A stretch of 64,000 nucleotides of DNA from Neocallimastix lanati (nom. inval.). Its lineage: Eukaryota; Neocallimastigomycota; Neocallimastigomycetes; Neocallimastigales; Neocallimastigaceae. The stretch's first letter is position 1, and every line of letters starts with the position of its first letter. The position numbers and the translations under genes were made by a program. Shown here piece after piece: positions 30,550-44,057 of the stretch. The notes under the pieces were generated by a model. That model saw nothing but the letters and a program-made list of their open reading frames with translations, made no database searches and had not been told where the DNA came from. The stretch lies in NCBI GenBank assembly GCA_016946835.1, contig JACVTC010000077.1:662001-726000 (forward strand), given 5' to 3'.

Positions 30550-32650
30550 ATGAATATAATACTTTTTTTTTATATTTTCACTCTTGGATTATTATATATT
30601 AACCAAGTATATTCTAAAACAATTTATGAAATCAATGTTATACCGATAAATAGTAATATTTTTCAGGCTGGTGTAAATAATCAAATTAGAATTTCATTAT
30701 GGAGTAAAACTATAAATTTTCCAGTTTCTTTAGAAGTAATTGAATCTGTAGATAATTCTCTTATTGACGTTATGATTTTTTCAAAGGATTTAAGAGCTTT
30801 TTCTCAATTTCATATGGAAGATTTCCCACATTACAATAATGAAACTAATTTACCATCAACTGCTAATTACTTTGATATTGATTATGTTTTCCCAATTGCT
30901 GGTGATTATACTATTTCAATTAAATGTAAACCATATAAAAAAAGTATCAGAGTTAACCAAGATATTCATGTTGAAGGTAAAAAAGAAGCTAAAATGAATG
31001 TTGATAATTCTATATTACCTTTTAATCCAAAAAATCAAAAGGTTATTTATTTTAAGCCAGTACAATTAGAAAATATAAAATCTATCTATTATTTACCAAT
31101 TATTCCACATACTCTTACTATTTCCAAGAAAGATTTAGTAAATGAAGTTTCCAAAGCTACTGGACCTATCTATGGTACAAAATTCACTATAAGACATACT
31201 TTAAAACCCGGTTACTGTAGTAGTTTTGTCTTGGAATTCTTTAGAGTCGAATTGAAGGATGGTAAGATTCATGAAGTTCCAGTTAAGGATCTCTTCCAAT
31301 ACAATAATGTTCCAATCAAGGCTATTTTAGCTAATCAAGAAAATCCAGATTTTGATATTATTCAAGGTAATATTCTTAATACTGTAAGTGATGATATTCC
31401 AAGTTGTGGATCAAAGATTGAACCACCAACTGAAATGGTCTATGGTCCAATTTTTGGTTTTTCTGTTCCTTTCCGTAAATTTGGTCTTTACCATATTATT
31501 TTTGAGATTTCACATTCATTCAATGATAATACCTATCTTTTAACACCAGATATTGTCCTTCGTGTTGCAGAAGAAGATGAAGAAATTAAATATGCTCCTG
31601 ATAATTATATTGATGATGATACTAACTATGATCAATTTATAAATGATGTAATTAATAAGCAAAAATCTATTCCAGATGCTGATGAAAATGATGATAAAAA
31701 TTCTACTAATGATGATAAAGATGCTGCTGCTGCTAATGAAAATAAAGATAATGATGATGATGATAAGACTAATAAAGATGATAACACTGATGATGCTGCT
31801 ACCGATGAAAATAAAGATGGTGATGATAAGAACGATAAGGATACAAATGATACTGATGATGCTACCAATGAAGATAAGGATGGTGATGATGATGATAAGA
31901 ATGATAAGGATGCAAATGATGCTGATGATGATGCTACCAATGAAAATAAGGATGGTGATGATAAGAATGATAAGGATGCAAATGATGCTGATGATGCTAC
32001 CAATGAAAATAAGGATGGTGATGATAAAGTTGGAGAAGATAATACTAAGGAAACTAATTCTTCTACTGCAACTGATGTTAAAGAAATAAAGGAAAATTCT
32101 GATACAAAGGAAGTAGAAATATCATCTACCAAATCTTCTTCTGAAACCACTTCAATTGATCCAGATGACCAAGAAATCCAGGAATCAACTAAAGGAAAGA
32201 TTATTATTCTTGGTGTTGCTGGTATCATTACTATTTCCGGATTAATGTAAATATTTTTAACTAGTATAATATTTTAAATTTTATATTATATAATTTAATT
32301 TAATTTTAATTTATTTATTTCCCCTCTCCTATTTATATTATATATATATTTTATTAATGTTATAAAATTATTTATTTATTTATTTATTGTTTTATTTTTT
32401 ATAATTTTTTTTGTGTAATGAATTATTTTATATTAGGTACTTACAAAAATCTGATTATAGTAATGTTGACAATATTCCATCTGAATATAAACAAATTAAT
32501 CCAGATAATGATGATGATGATGATGATGATTCCGTGTTAAATAATGTGGGAAAAGAAATGATTGAAAAAAGATCTAATGTTTCATTGACTATTGAAGATG
32601 ATGAACTGTTAGATACTGAAGATTATACATTAATGGAAAATGACGATTAA
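30550..32650 (+). CDS. Type I membrane protein with acidic Asp/Asn/Lys repeats (2 exons)
   Basis: Exon 1 is 30550-32246 and exon 2 is 32437-32650, joined over a 190-nt GT-AG intron (GTAAAT...TATTAG) with matching phase. The CDS is 1911 nt (636 aa). Without splicing the frame stops at 32250 and mimics a GPI-anchored protein. With splicing, the hydrophobic segment at about 549-568 becomes a transmembrane helix followed by a 70-residue acidic tail with an Asp run. Residues 1-22 are a signal peptide (FFYIFTLGLLYINQVYS). The ectodomain looks like two beta-sandwich units, each ending in an aromatic Phe-Gly/Ala-x-Tyr strand motif (FPIAGDYTISIKC; FRKFGLYHIIFEI). A linker of about 140 residues repeats DGDDKNDKDANDADDATNEN-like units. 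The first unit (IFSKDLRAFSQFH) recalls bacterial secreted domains with a VSxDLxxFxHxH motif; this is a weak inference. Function unknown. Confidence 0.85.
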
Positions 32651-32983
32651 ATAAATCTATTAAAAAAGAAAAAAATAAACAAACAAATTAATCGAGTTAA
32701 TAATATCTAACTAAACCATCCAACCACCCAACTAAAAAAAAAAAAAATAAAAAAGGATACAAATAAATGAAAAATAAAAACAACATAAATAAATCAACAA
32801 ATCAATTAAAAATTAAAAAATAAATAAATAGACAATCAATTAAAAAAAAAAAAAAAAAAAAAAAAGAATTAAAAAAAAAAAAAGTAATAAATATAAATAA
32901 TAGTAATATATATTATATTATAATATACAATATAATATATATAATAATATTCAATCCAACTTTTTACCAAATTTATTTTTATT

Positions 32984-33039
<56 letters not shown>

Positions 33040-33151
33040 TAAATAAAATAAAATAAAATAAATTAATTATGTATATCTATCTTTTATTTATTTATTTATT
33101 ATTTTTATACATTTTGTTATAATTTTAATTTTAATTTTTATTTTTATTTAA

Positions 33152-33188
<37 letters not shown>

Positions 33189-33298
33189 TTTGTAAAATTA
33201 TAATTGTCATATATAAATAATAATAACTGTTTTTATACTTTTAATCTATAAATAGTTCAATAAATATTAAATTTTTTAAATGATTAATAATAATTATA

Positions 33299-33334
<36 letters not shown>

Positions 33335-33524
33335 AAATAAAACAATTCTAAATATATATTTTATTGGTTTGTATATATATATAAATATATATATAAATAT
33401 ATATATATTTTCTAATTGAATTATTAACTAATTTTTTAAAAAGAAAAAATAATTTTATTATTATTATTTCTTTTTTTATTTCTTTTATTTCTTTTATTTC
33501 CTTTTTTTTCTCTATTTTTTTATT

Positions 33525-33559
<35 letters not shown>

Positions 33560-33702
33560 TTTTTATTTTATTTATTTATGTATTTATTTAAAAAAGATAA
33601 TTATAAAATATATAAATAAATAGTATTAACACCATGTTTATATAACACCATATAATTTTTTATTGAACAAATTGATTTTATTAAAAAAATATTTTTTTTA
33701 TA

Positions 33703-33744
<42 letters not shown>

Positions 33745-33902
33745 TATATAAATATAATAATATAATAAATTTATATATATTTTTAATAATAATAATAATA
33801 TTTTATTATTATTATTATTTTATTATTATTATTATTATTATTATAATAAACTTAATAGAAAAGTATTAAAAATAAAATTGAATATATATAATATATAATA
33901 AG

Positions 33903-33945
<43 letters not shown>

Positions 33946-34061
33946 AAATTTATTATTATTATATATTTTCATTATTATAATTTTTCTTTTATTATTCATA
34001 TTCTTATTGTTAGCTTATAGCTAAAATTATTATGAAAAATATTATTACTATTTACTATTAC

Positions 34062-34107
<46 letters not shown>

Positions 34108-34369
34108 ATATATATATTTATATTAGAAATTAATTATTATTATTATTAATATATATGTGTGGGAATTGATAATTGATGGTCATAATTAATAATAATAATA
34201 AAATTTCATATATATATATATATATTTTTTAAAAAAAAAGCAAAGATAAAATTGTAAAAATTAATAAAATTTAAAAAAAAAAAAAAATTTTTTTTTTTTT
34301 TTTGTTATCCACTTAGATAGGCTTCATATAGTGCATTTAAAAAGGTAGGATCATTCTATTATGATTATA

Positions 34370-34403
<34 letters not shown>

Positions 34404-34800
34404 TTTTTAAAAAAAAAAAAAAAAACATTTTATAATTGATAAAATAATAAAATAAAATATCATTTGATATATATATATTTTTTTAATAAATATAATTGTT
34501 GAATAAAAGTCATCAATAAATTAAAGTTGGTAAATCGTTTAATTAATAGAAATTAAAAGAAAGATAATTGAATAGATGATTTTTAAAATAATGATTTGAA
34601 TTTAAATTATTAACAATAAATAAATCATTATTTATTTAAATATTGTAATATTATTTATATTTTTTTTTTGTTATAATATATTTATTAGAAGAAAAGTATA
34701 TATATATATATATATAAATATATAATAATAATAAGTATAATTATTAATATTTTTAATTCTATTTTTAGATATATAAATGTATTAATAGAAAAATAAATAA

Positions 34801-34839
<39 letters not shown>

Positions 34840-34882
34840 GAATTATAATATTATTATTTTAAGAATAATTTATTAAGAAAAA

Positions 34883-34927
<45 letters not shown>

Positions 34928-34934
34928 TTTTACT
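32651..34934. other. Convergent intergenic region, AT-rich
   Basis: The 3' ends of the membrane-protein gene (plus) and DCP1 (minus) face each other here. Several T runs of 20-40 nt (32988-33033, 33531-33557, 33906-33938, 34072-34103 and 34888-34925), TTA repeats and ATAT runs are seen. There is no gene. GATAGGCTTCATATAGTGCATTTAAAAAGG near 34315-34345 is the least AT-rich stretch and is unidentified. Confidence 0.5.
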
Positions 34935-35901
34935 CTAATATACCTTTATTAAATGAAGAATTAAATTTTGAAATTCGTAACGTTGTAATTTTCTATTATT
35001 TAAAGTTCCAGACATATAATTACACCATGTCCATATATCTTCTAAACTATGAAAAGATACTGGTAAGGATTGTGGAGTAATAGGTTGTGCTAATTGTAAT
35101 TGTGATAATTGTGATATTTGTGATTGTGGAGGTTGAGGACTTGTAATAACATATTGAGGTGAGGAGGAAATATAAGGAATAGTAGTATTTATTGGCTAAA
35201 ATTTTTATTATTGGAATTATCATTATTTATTGATATTATCCATAGGTGTTGATTTATTATTATTATTATCATTATTTATTTATTTATTTTTAATAATATT
35301 ATTATTTTATTATAATATAAATATATATAATATGTAAATTATAATAATATATAAAATAAAATAAAATAAAATAAAATAAAATACAATTAAAAAATAAAAT
35401 AAAATAAAATAAAATACAATTAAAAAAAAAAAAAATAAAATAAAAATAAAAATAAAATTAAAAATATCAATGAAATATATATCATTAATAATAATAATAA
35501 TAAATAAATGGATTAAATAATTTTATTATCAATAACATATAAATTGGTAACTAGAAATATTAATTTAAAAATAATTATATATAAAATATAATTTTTTTTT
35601 TTAATTTACAATTGTTGGAGTTTGATAAAGCTGAGGTTGTAACTGGAATATTGGTTGAGTTAAAGGAAGTGTATAGAAAGGTGCTGTTGTTTGAATCGGC
35701 TCGGTTTTCATAGCAGCACTAGTAACTTGAACTTGTCGATCCATTTTAGCTTTTTGTAATAAAGACATAATATCAGTTGTGAGTTGTTGAGTTGGTGGTG
35801 GAGTTCTTACTCGACTTTTTTCTAATTTCACTTCTCTATTTAATAATTATTATTATTCATTATTAATAATAAATAAATAAATAAACAAACAAACAAACAA
35901 A

Positions 35902-35981
<80 letters not shown>

Positions 35982-36232
35982 ATTTTCTATATTCTATATT
36001 TATTTGTTTTTAATTCAGTTTTATTTATATATTTATTTTATCTATGAATATATAAAATAATTTTTAATAATTATCCATTAAAATTATTTATTTGTCTATA
36101 AACTAACTCTTGTAATAATTTTCCAACTCTTTCTCTATCCTTTGCTTCATATATCCATAATCCATTAACATCATCTTTATTGGTGAATTTTAATTTAATG
36201 ACATTAATTTTAATTATCAATATAGTTATCAA

Positions 36233-36330
<98 letters not shown>

Positions 36331-36742
36331 TAGTAATAGTAATATAATAATAAATATATATAAATAATATATTTTTAATTAATATTAAATAAAAATGAGT
36401 AAATTGATTATCTATGTTTATTGTTATTATTTATTAATAAATAGTAAATGTATTTTTTTTATCTATGTTTATTGTTATTATTTATTAATAAATAGTAAAT
36501 GTATTTTTTTTTTTTTTTTTTTTTTATAATACCATCAGCAGCTTTATAAATTACGAAATCTCCTGTAATTTCAATTTCCATATTTGATGTGATATGAACT
36601 ATTAAATTATCAGGTGCCAATCTATTCATTACTAAAAAACCTGTTGTAGGTTCTTTAGTTCTTTTGAATATAAACATAGTTCCTTCTATTCCTCTTTTTT
36701 TCTATTGTCATTATTATTTAAAAATAATTTTGTAGTTTTAGA

Positions 36743-36819
<77 letters not shown>

Positions 36820-36823
36820 TATA

Positions 36824-36858
<35 letters not shown>

Positions 36859-37098
36859 GACTTTCAATTACTTTATGTAATTGAAATTCTTATTATTTTA
36901 TTTTTTATTTTTTATTTTTTATTTTTTTATTATATTTTTTATATTTTTAATTATATAATTATAACTTACCCAAGTTTGAAGACTTGGTTCAAAACCGTAA
37001 ACTACTACATGAGAGGAACTTTCAATAATATTTGTAATGCTATTATCATACCTTTTCAAAACACTAAGATTAATAGCATGCTTTTGTGCTGAATCCAT
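34935..37098 (-). CDS. DCP1: mRNA-decapping enzyme subunit 1 (5 exons)
   Basis: Minus-strand exons: 37098-36970, 36701-36533, 36174-36108, 35835-35610 and 35195-34935. All junctions are GT-AG with compatible phases; the CDS is 852 nt (283 aa). Exons 1-3 encode the EVH1-like DCP1 domain: NLSVLKRYDNSITNI, then HVVVYGFEPSLQTW, EGTMFIFKRT, GFLVMNRLAPDN, GDFVIYKAADD and GLWIYEAKDRERVGKLLQE. These match the family order, including the aromatic proline-binding surface. Exon 4 holds the short DIMSLLQKAK motif typical of metazoan and fungal DCP1 tails. Exon 5 is Gln/Pro-rich and ends in a helix (RYEFQNLILHLIK) that resembles the DCP1 trimerisation region. The protein activates DCP2 to remove mRNA caps in P-bodies. 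Introns are full of A/T runs. I chose the ATG at 37098 because it directly precedes the conserved first helix. Confidence 0.93.
36410..36511 (-). repeat. 51-bp tandem duplication in DCP1 intron 2
   Basis: The stretch from ATCTATGTTTATTG to the following T run occurs twice, at about 36410-36460 and 36461-36511. The duplicate stops about 20 bp before the donor site. The same intron also holds an (AAT)n array at about 36236-36328. Confidence 0.85.
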
Positions 37099-37988
<890 letters not shown>

Positions 37989-38330
37989 TTATTTTTTATT
38001 TTTTTTTTTATTTTTTTTTTTCCGGTGTTTACCGCCTTTTGACATACACATTATTGCTGTGAATTTTCGAGCACCTTCTTTCTTGGAGTCTTTCTCCGGT
38101 TCCCAACTTCCCTTTGAAGCAAGGTCAATATAGACTAACCCATAGAGATAATAAATTAAATAACCATTTATCTTTGATTTTTTCAGAAAAATGCTTTGCA
38201 ACCAAATAAATGTTATATGTGAAATATCAACTGATTTTCTTAAAGAAGACTTTATCAGGGTTTTTATTATTATTAATTGATGAGAATTATTATTATATAA
38301 ATTAAGAAGCACATAAAATAGCAGAATCCT
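37989..38330 (-). other. Unidentified poly(A)-tailed segment
   Basis: On the minus strand an open frame of 107 codons ends in a Lys-rich tail that merely reads through A tracts. The part 38020-38130 (on the plus strand it includes TTTGACATACACATTATTGC) is less AT-rich than its surroundings and is followed on the minus strand by A-rich tracts. That suggests the 3' end of a retroposon or processed pseudogene. No homology is recognised. Confidence 0.35.
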
Positions 38331-38336
38331 AATACT

Positions 38337-39022
38337 TTATAAAGAGTTTAGCTGAATTCCATTACCATTATCTGATTTAAAAATAATAATTTTATATGGA
38401 GTTGTATCTCTAATGAATTTATAGAAGTTAACAAAAGTATTGTATCCATCGTTTTTGTCTTTAATTAAGTAGATCCAATGTTTTCTTGAAAAATCATCAA
38501 GAAATGTGGCGTCATAGGCATAATAATTAAAACTGTTATTCAAAGTTTCTTGTTTCTCTACTTCGCAGGTATGAATGAATTCTAAAGGGTTTTCAACTTT
38601 ATAAGAAGAAATATATAATAATTTTCTTATTTTGCATTGATGATAATGTTTATTATTATGATTGTTGGTGTGTTTAATGATAAATTTTTTAATATCTTTA
38701 TTGTTAAAGTTTCCTAATCTAGCATATCATAATGTGGTATTAACATTAAATATTTGATTACTTTTATTAATATTATTTGATGGATTGTTGGAATGGCGTC
38801 AAATGAGAATAAATTTCCATCATTAGTATATATATTTGCAATGATTTTATTATTTTTATATATTTGAAGGCGATCTTTGTTGGATTCAAATTTGTTATAG
38901 AAAAAATTAATAAATTTGAATCCATTATCATGAATTGAGGGTGTTGAAATTAAATTGTTTTTAATGTTTGATGTGTAATGCATGTCAGATAATATAAATT
39001 TATTATTTTTAAGTGCTTCCAT
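38337..39022 (-). pseudogene. Ty1/copia pol fragment (pre-integrase and integrase core)
   Basis: From 39022 downward the minus strand reads FILSDMHYTSNIKNNLIS, the segment between protease and integrase in copia elements. A decayed HHCC region (LWYARLGNFN) follows in another frame. Then comes an integrase core at 38543-38337 (FLDDFSRKHWIYLIKDK ... FKSDNGNG). The second catalytic Asp is present. The third acidic residue and everything beyond are missing. Similarity to pol at 40980-45476 is clear but divergent, so it is another family. Confidence 0.8.
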
Positions 39023-39039
39023 ATTAGTTTTTTTTTTTT

Positions 39040-39590
39040 TTTTTTATTTTTATTTTTATTTATTTATTTATTTTTTTTTTAAACAAGGAATAAACTTTAT
39101 TTAATAATATTTATTAAAAATATAATAAACAAAATGTGTGAAATTTTTTACATTAATTTTAAAAAATACGTTATGGGTTTTGAGGATGAAATGACCTTTT
39201 GAACTTTTTTCATTCATAACTTCATATGGATAAAAATTATCATTCTAATCTGTATCAGGAGCTTTTCTTTGCTTTTAATGTTATGACGTCAATACTCTTG
39301 ATAACAGTAGGTTTAATGGTTATACAAATTGATCATGATGTAAAAATCACTAATCATAATAGATATAACATTAGTTAGGAATTCCGCAAGCACCAAAAAA
39401 TATGAAAACTCTCTTGAAGGTGATTGAAAGATATTATAAATAAAAGCCTTCTTTTCCCCAAACCAGTCTTTAAGATTTCATATACTGTATTTTCATCAAG
39501 AAGGAGACAGACAGTATGCAAATTTTGATTAATCCTAAAAACAAATATATTGATATTGGATACCATTATATATGAGAATTAATGATCAAA
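39040..39590 (-). mobile_element. LINE family C, 3' fragment
   Basis: The minus strand encodes a piece (LLDENTVYEILKTGLGKRRLLF, then SREFSYFLVLAEFL in another frame) that aligns with the C-terminal LINE domain at 51230-51592. The nucleotide match around ATTCCGCAAGCACCAAAAAATA also supports this. A 3' UTR and a T tract on the plus strand (39069-39079) follow. Only the last tens of codons remain. Confidence 0.55.
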
Positions 39591-39593
39591 AAA

Positions 39594-39675
39594 TAATAAT
39601 ATTAATATTGCAGATATATTTATAAAATATTTAAATAAAAATATGATGATAAATTTTAGAAATAAATTATTATTG

Positions 39676-39712
<37 letters not shown>

Positions 39713-39800
39713 TTTTAAGAGGGAATGTCAGAATTAAATTTATAATAAATAATGTAATTAATTATTATCACTTGAACTATAAAATAATACTTATATAAAA
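39594..39800 (+). mobile_element. Ty1/copia 3' end fragment (RNase H tail, PPT, LTR start)
   Basis: The plus strand reads NNINIADIFIKYLNKNMMINF, which aligns with NNLSDGFTKYLNSTLMTRF at the end of the copia pol at 40980. A T tract of about 26 nt follows, then a purine tract AAGAGGGAA. Then TGTCAGAATTAAA at 39726 looks like the first bases of an LTR. The orientation is opposite to the neighbouring copia pieces. Confidence 0.6.
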
Positions 39801-40644
39801 TTATACCTTTAAAAATATGAACTTCTATATATAATATACATCAATTAATAAAATAATGTTAAAATATATCTATTTTTAACAATATTTATTATATTTGTAT
39901 TATAAATTATTATTTACAATATTGATAAAAAATAAATAAATAGAAATAGTAAATAAATGTGTAATTAAAAAATAAATAAATCACTTTTAATAATAACAAT
40001 AATACATACTTATTTATTAATTATTATTTCTTATTTCTTATCTCTTATTAATTAATTAAAATATAAGCCACATTTTTTCATTTAAATTACAAATAAAGAA
40101 ATAGGTGTAAGAATGCGGTCAATTGTCAATAATTAATTAAATTTACTATGAATATAATTTTGATAAATTTTTGAATGAAATAAAATAACAAAATATAATA
40201 AACATAAAAATATTTTTAAATTTGAAAATTAGATACACAGATAAAAAAAATAAATACAAAAGAATAAATAGAAATAAAAATTTTATTATTGAATTATTAA
40301 AATCGTTTATAAATACTATACATATAATGATGTTTATGGTGAAGTTTTGTTAATTTTTTTTTTATTTATTTTTGTGTTTTTTTTTTTTTTTTAAATTTTT
40401 TATTAATAATAAAAATAAAAATAAAAATTAAAAGTAAAAAATTACAAAAGTTTATTTTAAATAATTCACTATAGAAGTAATTAAATAGAGTGTTATATAT
40501 TGTAATTAACTACAATATATTTAGTAATATGAAAATTAAATTAATTTTAGCTATGTGTATGTATGATATTTAATGAAAAAAGTTAGATTTTATTTATTTA
40601 TTTAATTACAATTTATATTAATAAAGTAAAAGTAAAATTATCGA
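39801..40644. other. AT-rich spacer
   Basis: No gene. It may include the rest of the LTR that begins at 39726, but no second copy is present to define its end. Confidence 0.4.
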
Positions 40645-40649
40645 ATAAA
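40645..40649 (+). repeat. 5-bp target site duplication of the copia element, left
   Basis: ATAAA precedes the left LTR and is repeated after the right LTR at 47110-47114. Five bases is the usual length for Ty1/copia integrases. The site is A/T-rich, so taken alone this is weak evidence. Confidence 0.75.
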
Positions 40650-40973
40650 TTTGAATATTATGTTATTAAATTTTAGTTTTTGATATGTGATCACTTTATT
40701 TATTTTTATTATTTTTATTATTATTTTAATAACTATATATTTTTAGTAATATTTTATATTGTAGGATTAATTATCATAATCCTTAAATGTATATACATTA
40801 ATAAAATTTAATTTAACTATATTAGTTATAATTGTAAATATATGATGTACATCATTAATACGCCTCATAATATTTTACATTATACAAAATAATGAAAAAC
40901 ATATTTAATTTAATAAATAAGTAAATCTTAATTATACAAGACTTAATTAAAATATTAAACTTTATTTTTAACA
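40650..40973 (-). repeat. Copia 3' LTR
   Basis: 324 bp. On the element strand it starts TGTTAAAAATAAAG and ends AATATTCAAA. The sequence is shared with 46786-47109, and similarity stops exactly at both edges. Confidence 0.93.
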
Positions 40974-40983
40974 TTCCCCCTAA
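40974..40983 (-). promoter_or_regulatory. Polypurine tract of the copia element
   Basis: AGGGGGAA directly abuts the LTR on the element strand and overlaps the TAG stop of pol (40980-40982). It would prime plus-strand DNA synthesis. Confidence 0.85.
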
Positions 40984-43900
40984 AGTTTAATATTATTTAG
41001 ATCATAGAGAATATTATTTCTAAACCTGGTCATTAAAGTAGAATTTAGATATTTGGTAAATCCATCGGATAAGTTATTTTCAGATTTTATATACTTTAAA
41101 TTAATATAACCTTTCTTGATTAATTCTCTTATACTGTGATATCGAAGGTCGATGTGCTTGGATTTCGGATTAATAGTTTCATTTTCGCAATTGTAAATTG
41201 CAGCTTTATTATCGGTGTTTATTGTAATAACATCCTGCTTAAGTCCAAGTTCTTTAAATATATTTCTATACCAGAGACAGTGTCTTGCACACTCATGAAT
41301 TCCATAATACTCACTTTCCGCAGTAGAAACTGAAACACAATGTTGCAGTTTGGAATACCAACTAGTAGGAGCTGAGTTTATCATCATTACAAATCCAGTA
41401 GTTGACTTCCTTGTTTCCTTATCACCACCTAAATCGGCGTCAACATAAACATTAAAATTAAAAGTATTAGTATAAGTGAATTTAATTCCATAGTTAGGAT
41501 TACCTTTCAAGTATCTAAAAATTTTTAGTACATTGTACCAATCTTCGTATGTTGGATTATCGGATTTTCTGGAAGCTTTACTTACAGAAAATAATATGTC
41601 CGGTCTCGTGCTGATAGCTAAATATAACAAAGATCCTATAGCTTGCTTATATTTTGTTACATTAAATTTTTTACTCCTTAATTCAATAGATTCGATTGGT
41701 GTTGTATTTGATACTGGGTTATATTTATTGATATTAAACTTATTTAAAATTTCATTAAGATATTTCTTCTGATGGATAATATAACCGTCATTACATTTTA
41801 CAAATTTTATACCTATAATAAAGTCTACTTCACCTACATCTGTAGCTTCAAAATTATTTTTAATTAAAGATTTTGTTTTAATTATTTCATCATCCGTTCC
41901 TGTAACAATTATATCATCCACGTAGACTGCTAGTAAACATACAATTTCGTTACTTTTATCTTTTTTAATATAGACGCATGGGTCACTTAAAAATCTTTTA
42001 AAATTTAATTTTAACAATACCTTATTTAAAGTTTCGTTCCACATTCTTCCAGACTGTTTTAAACCATATAAAGCTTTATTTAATTTACAATATCCCTTTT
42101 GTTTCATACCTTCTGGTAGCAACATATAAATATCCTCATTCAATTTGGCATTCAAGTAGGCAGCCTTAATATCCATTTGATGTATATGGAACTTTCTTTG
42201 GACTGCAATGGCAATTATGATTTTAAGTGTATCTTGTTTGAGGGTAGGTGAAAAAGTGTTTTTATAGTCAACCCCATATATCTGGCTGTAGCCCTTAGCT
42301 ACTAATCTTGCTTTATATTTAACAATTTTACCTTCTGAGTTTCTTTTGTATTTAAGAACCCATCTTGTAGAAATGATATTTGCGTCTTTAGGAACTTTAT
42401 TAATAATTGTAAATACCCTCATTCTCTTCATATTATTCAATTCTTCATCCACTGCTTTTAACCACATGTCTTTATCATTCATTAAAAATATTTCTTTATA
42501 ATTACGTGGTTCAATAAACTTTTTGTCGTCTATTGCTAGAAGTGCAGTTGTATCTAAAATATCTTTAATATTGAACGATTTCACTTTCTTTGTTGGATGA
42601 TTTTTAATCATATATTCATTGTTATAGCGTTTTCTACGTTTATTATTGTTTTTTCTTATATATATATTACCACTATTATTAGATTGTTTGGTATTTTGTT
42701 TATTTTTATCATTATTGTTTCGTTTATCAGCATTCTTATTATTTTCATTATTTAATTGATTAAATTTTTCACTATATTCTTTCGACTTATTTAAAAGAAA
42801 TTGAATAGTTTCCTCTTTACTCTTAGCATTACTTATTCTATTAGAAATTAATTTATTTTTATTTTTATTCTTCTTAAGAGTTATTTGTTTATTATCATTA
42901 TCATTATTGATAATTGATTTTTTACTCTTATTTTGGTGTTTATTTGTTTGTTTATTTTCATTGTTTACCTTACCACCTGAATTGTTTTGGTTAAATTCTT
43001 TATTGTAATTATTGCTAAATTTTACATTCTGTATATGATAATTCACATTGGAATTATACTCATTGGCATTAGTTTGTTTATTTAAATCATTTAAATTTAT
43101 TTCTTTAATTTTATTTGATTTATATAAATTTATCTCTTTATTTATATTGTAATTATTTTCTCCAATGACGTTAGAATTATTACCATTATTTAAATTATAA
43201 TTTAAGTCACCTCTCATATAATAATTATTCATTTTATTATTATCGTTAATAATTATATTATTATTATCACTTACTTTATACACGCGTGGATTGTTATTTA
43301 CATTATCGAACGAATTATGTAGGTTATTTTCTTCTAAATTATAATTATGGTTATTTATTTCATTATTCATTAATTCAGGATAATTTGAATTATTACTTAC
43401 GTTTATATTTAAATTATTTTTATTTAAATTTATTTTGTTTATTTCTGTGTTTATTCCTGAATTTATTTCTGTGTTTATTCCTGAATTTATTCCTGTGTTT
43501 CTTCCTGTATTACTTAATTTTCTTTCATAATTTAAATTAAAATTATTGTCTTTAATTAAATTTAAATTATTCGGATCATTATTATAATTATTATTAGTAT
43601 TATAATTATTATTAGTATTATAATTATTGTTAGTATCAATTAAATTATCAATATTAAATTTTTCTTTATTTCCATTACAAAAATCTTTATTATTTTCTTC
43701 TTGGAAATAAATAGAATTAATATTTTTAGGAATTAAATTATTTAAATTAATTTTATTATTATTATTTAAATTCAATGATCCTTCATTAGAATTATAATGT
43801 AAATTATTTAATTGGTTGTTAGAATTGGAAATTGAAAAATTATTATTATTATTATTTTCTGAATTGTCCATATATTGAGTGGGTCCAATAGTTTTATTTT

Positions 43901-44015
43901 GATTTTGTAAAATTAAATTATTATGATTCATATTAATAAAATTATTATTATTTGGATGGTACATATTATTAGGATCATAATTATGATTATTGATTAGGTT
44001 ATTTATTTCGGTATC

Positions 44016-44057
<42 letters not shown>

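Noticed and set aside
31632-32228. 198-codon Ser/Leu-rich minus-strand frame
   Set aside because: Antisense of the acidic GAT/AAT repeat region of the plus-strand gene; no splice or start context.
33663-33869. Phe/Ile/Tyr-rich 68-codon ORF
   Set aside because: Translation of T tracts and TTA repeats.
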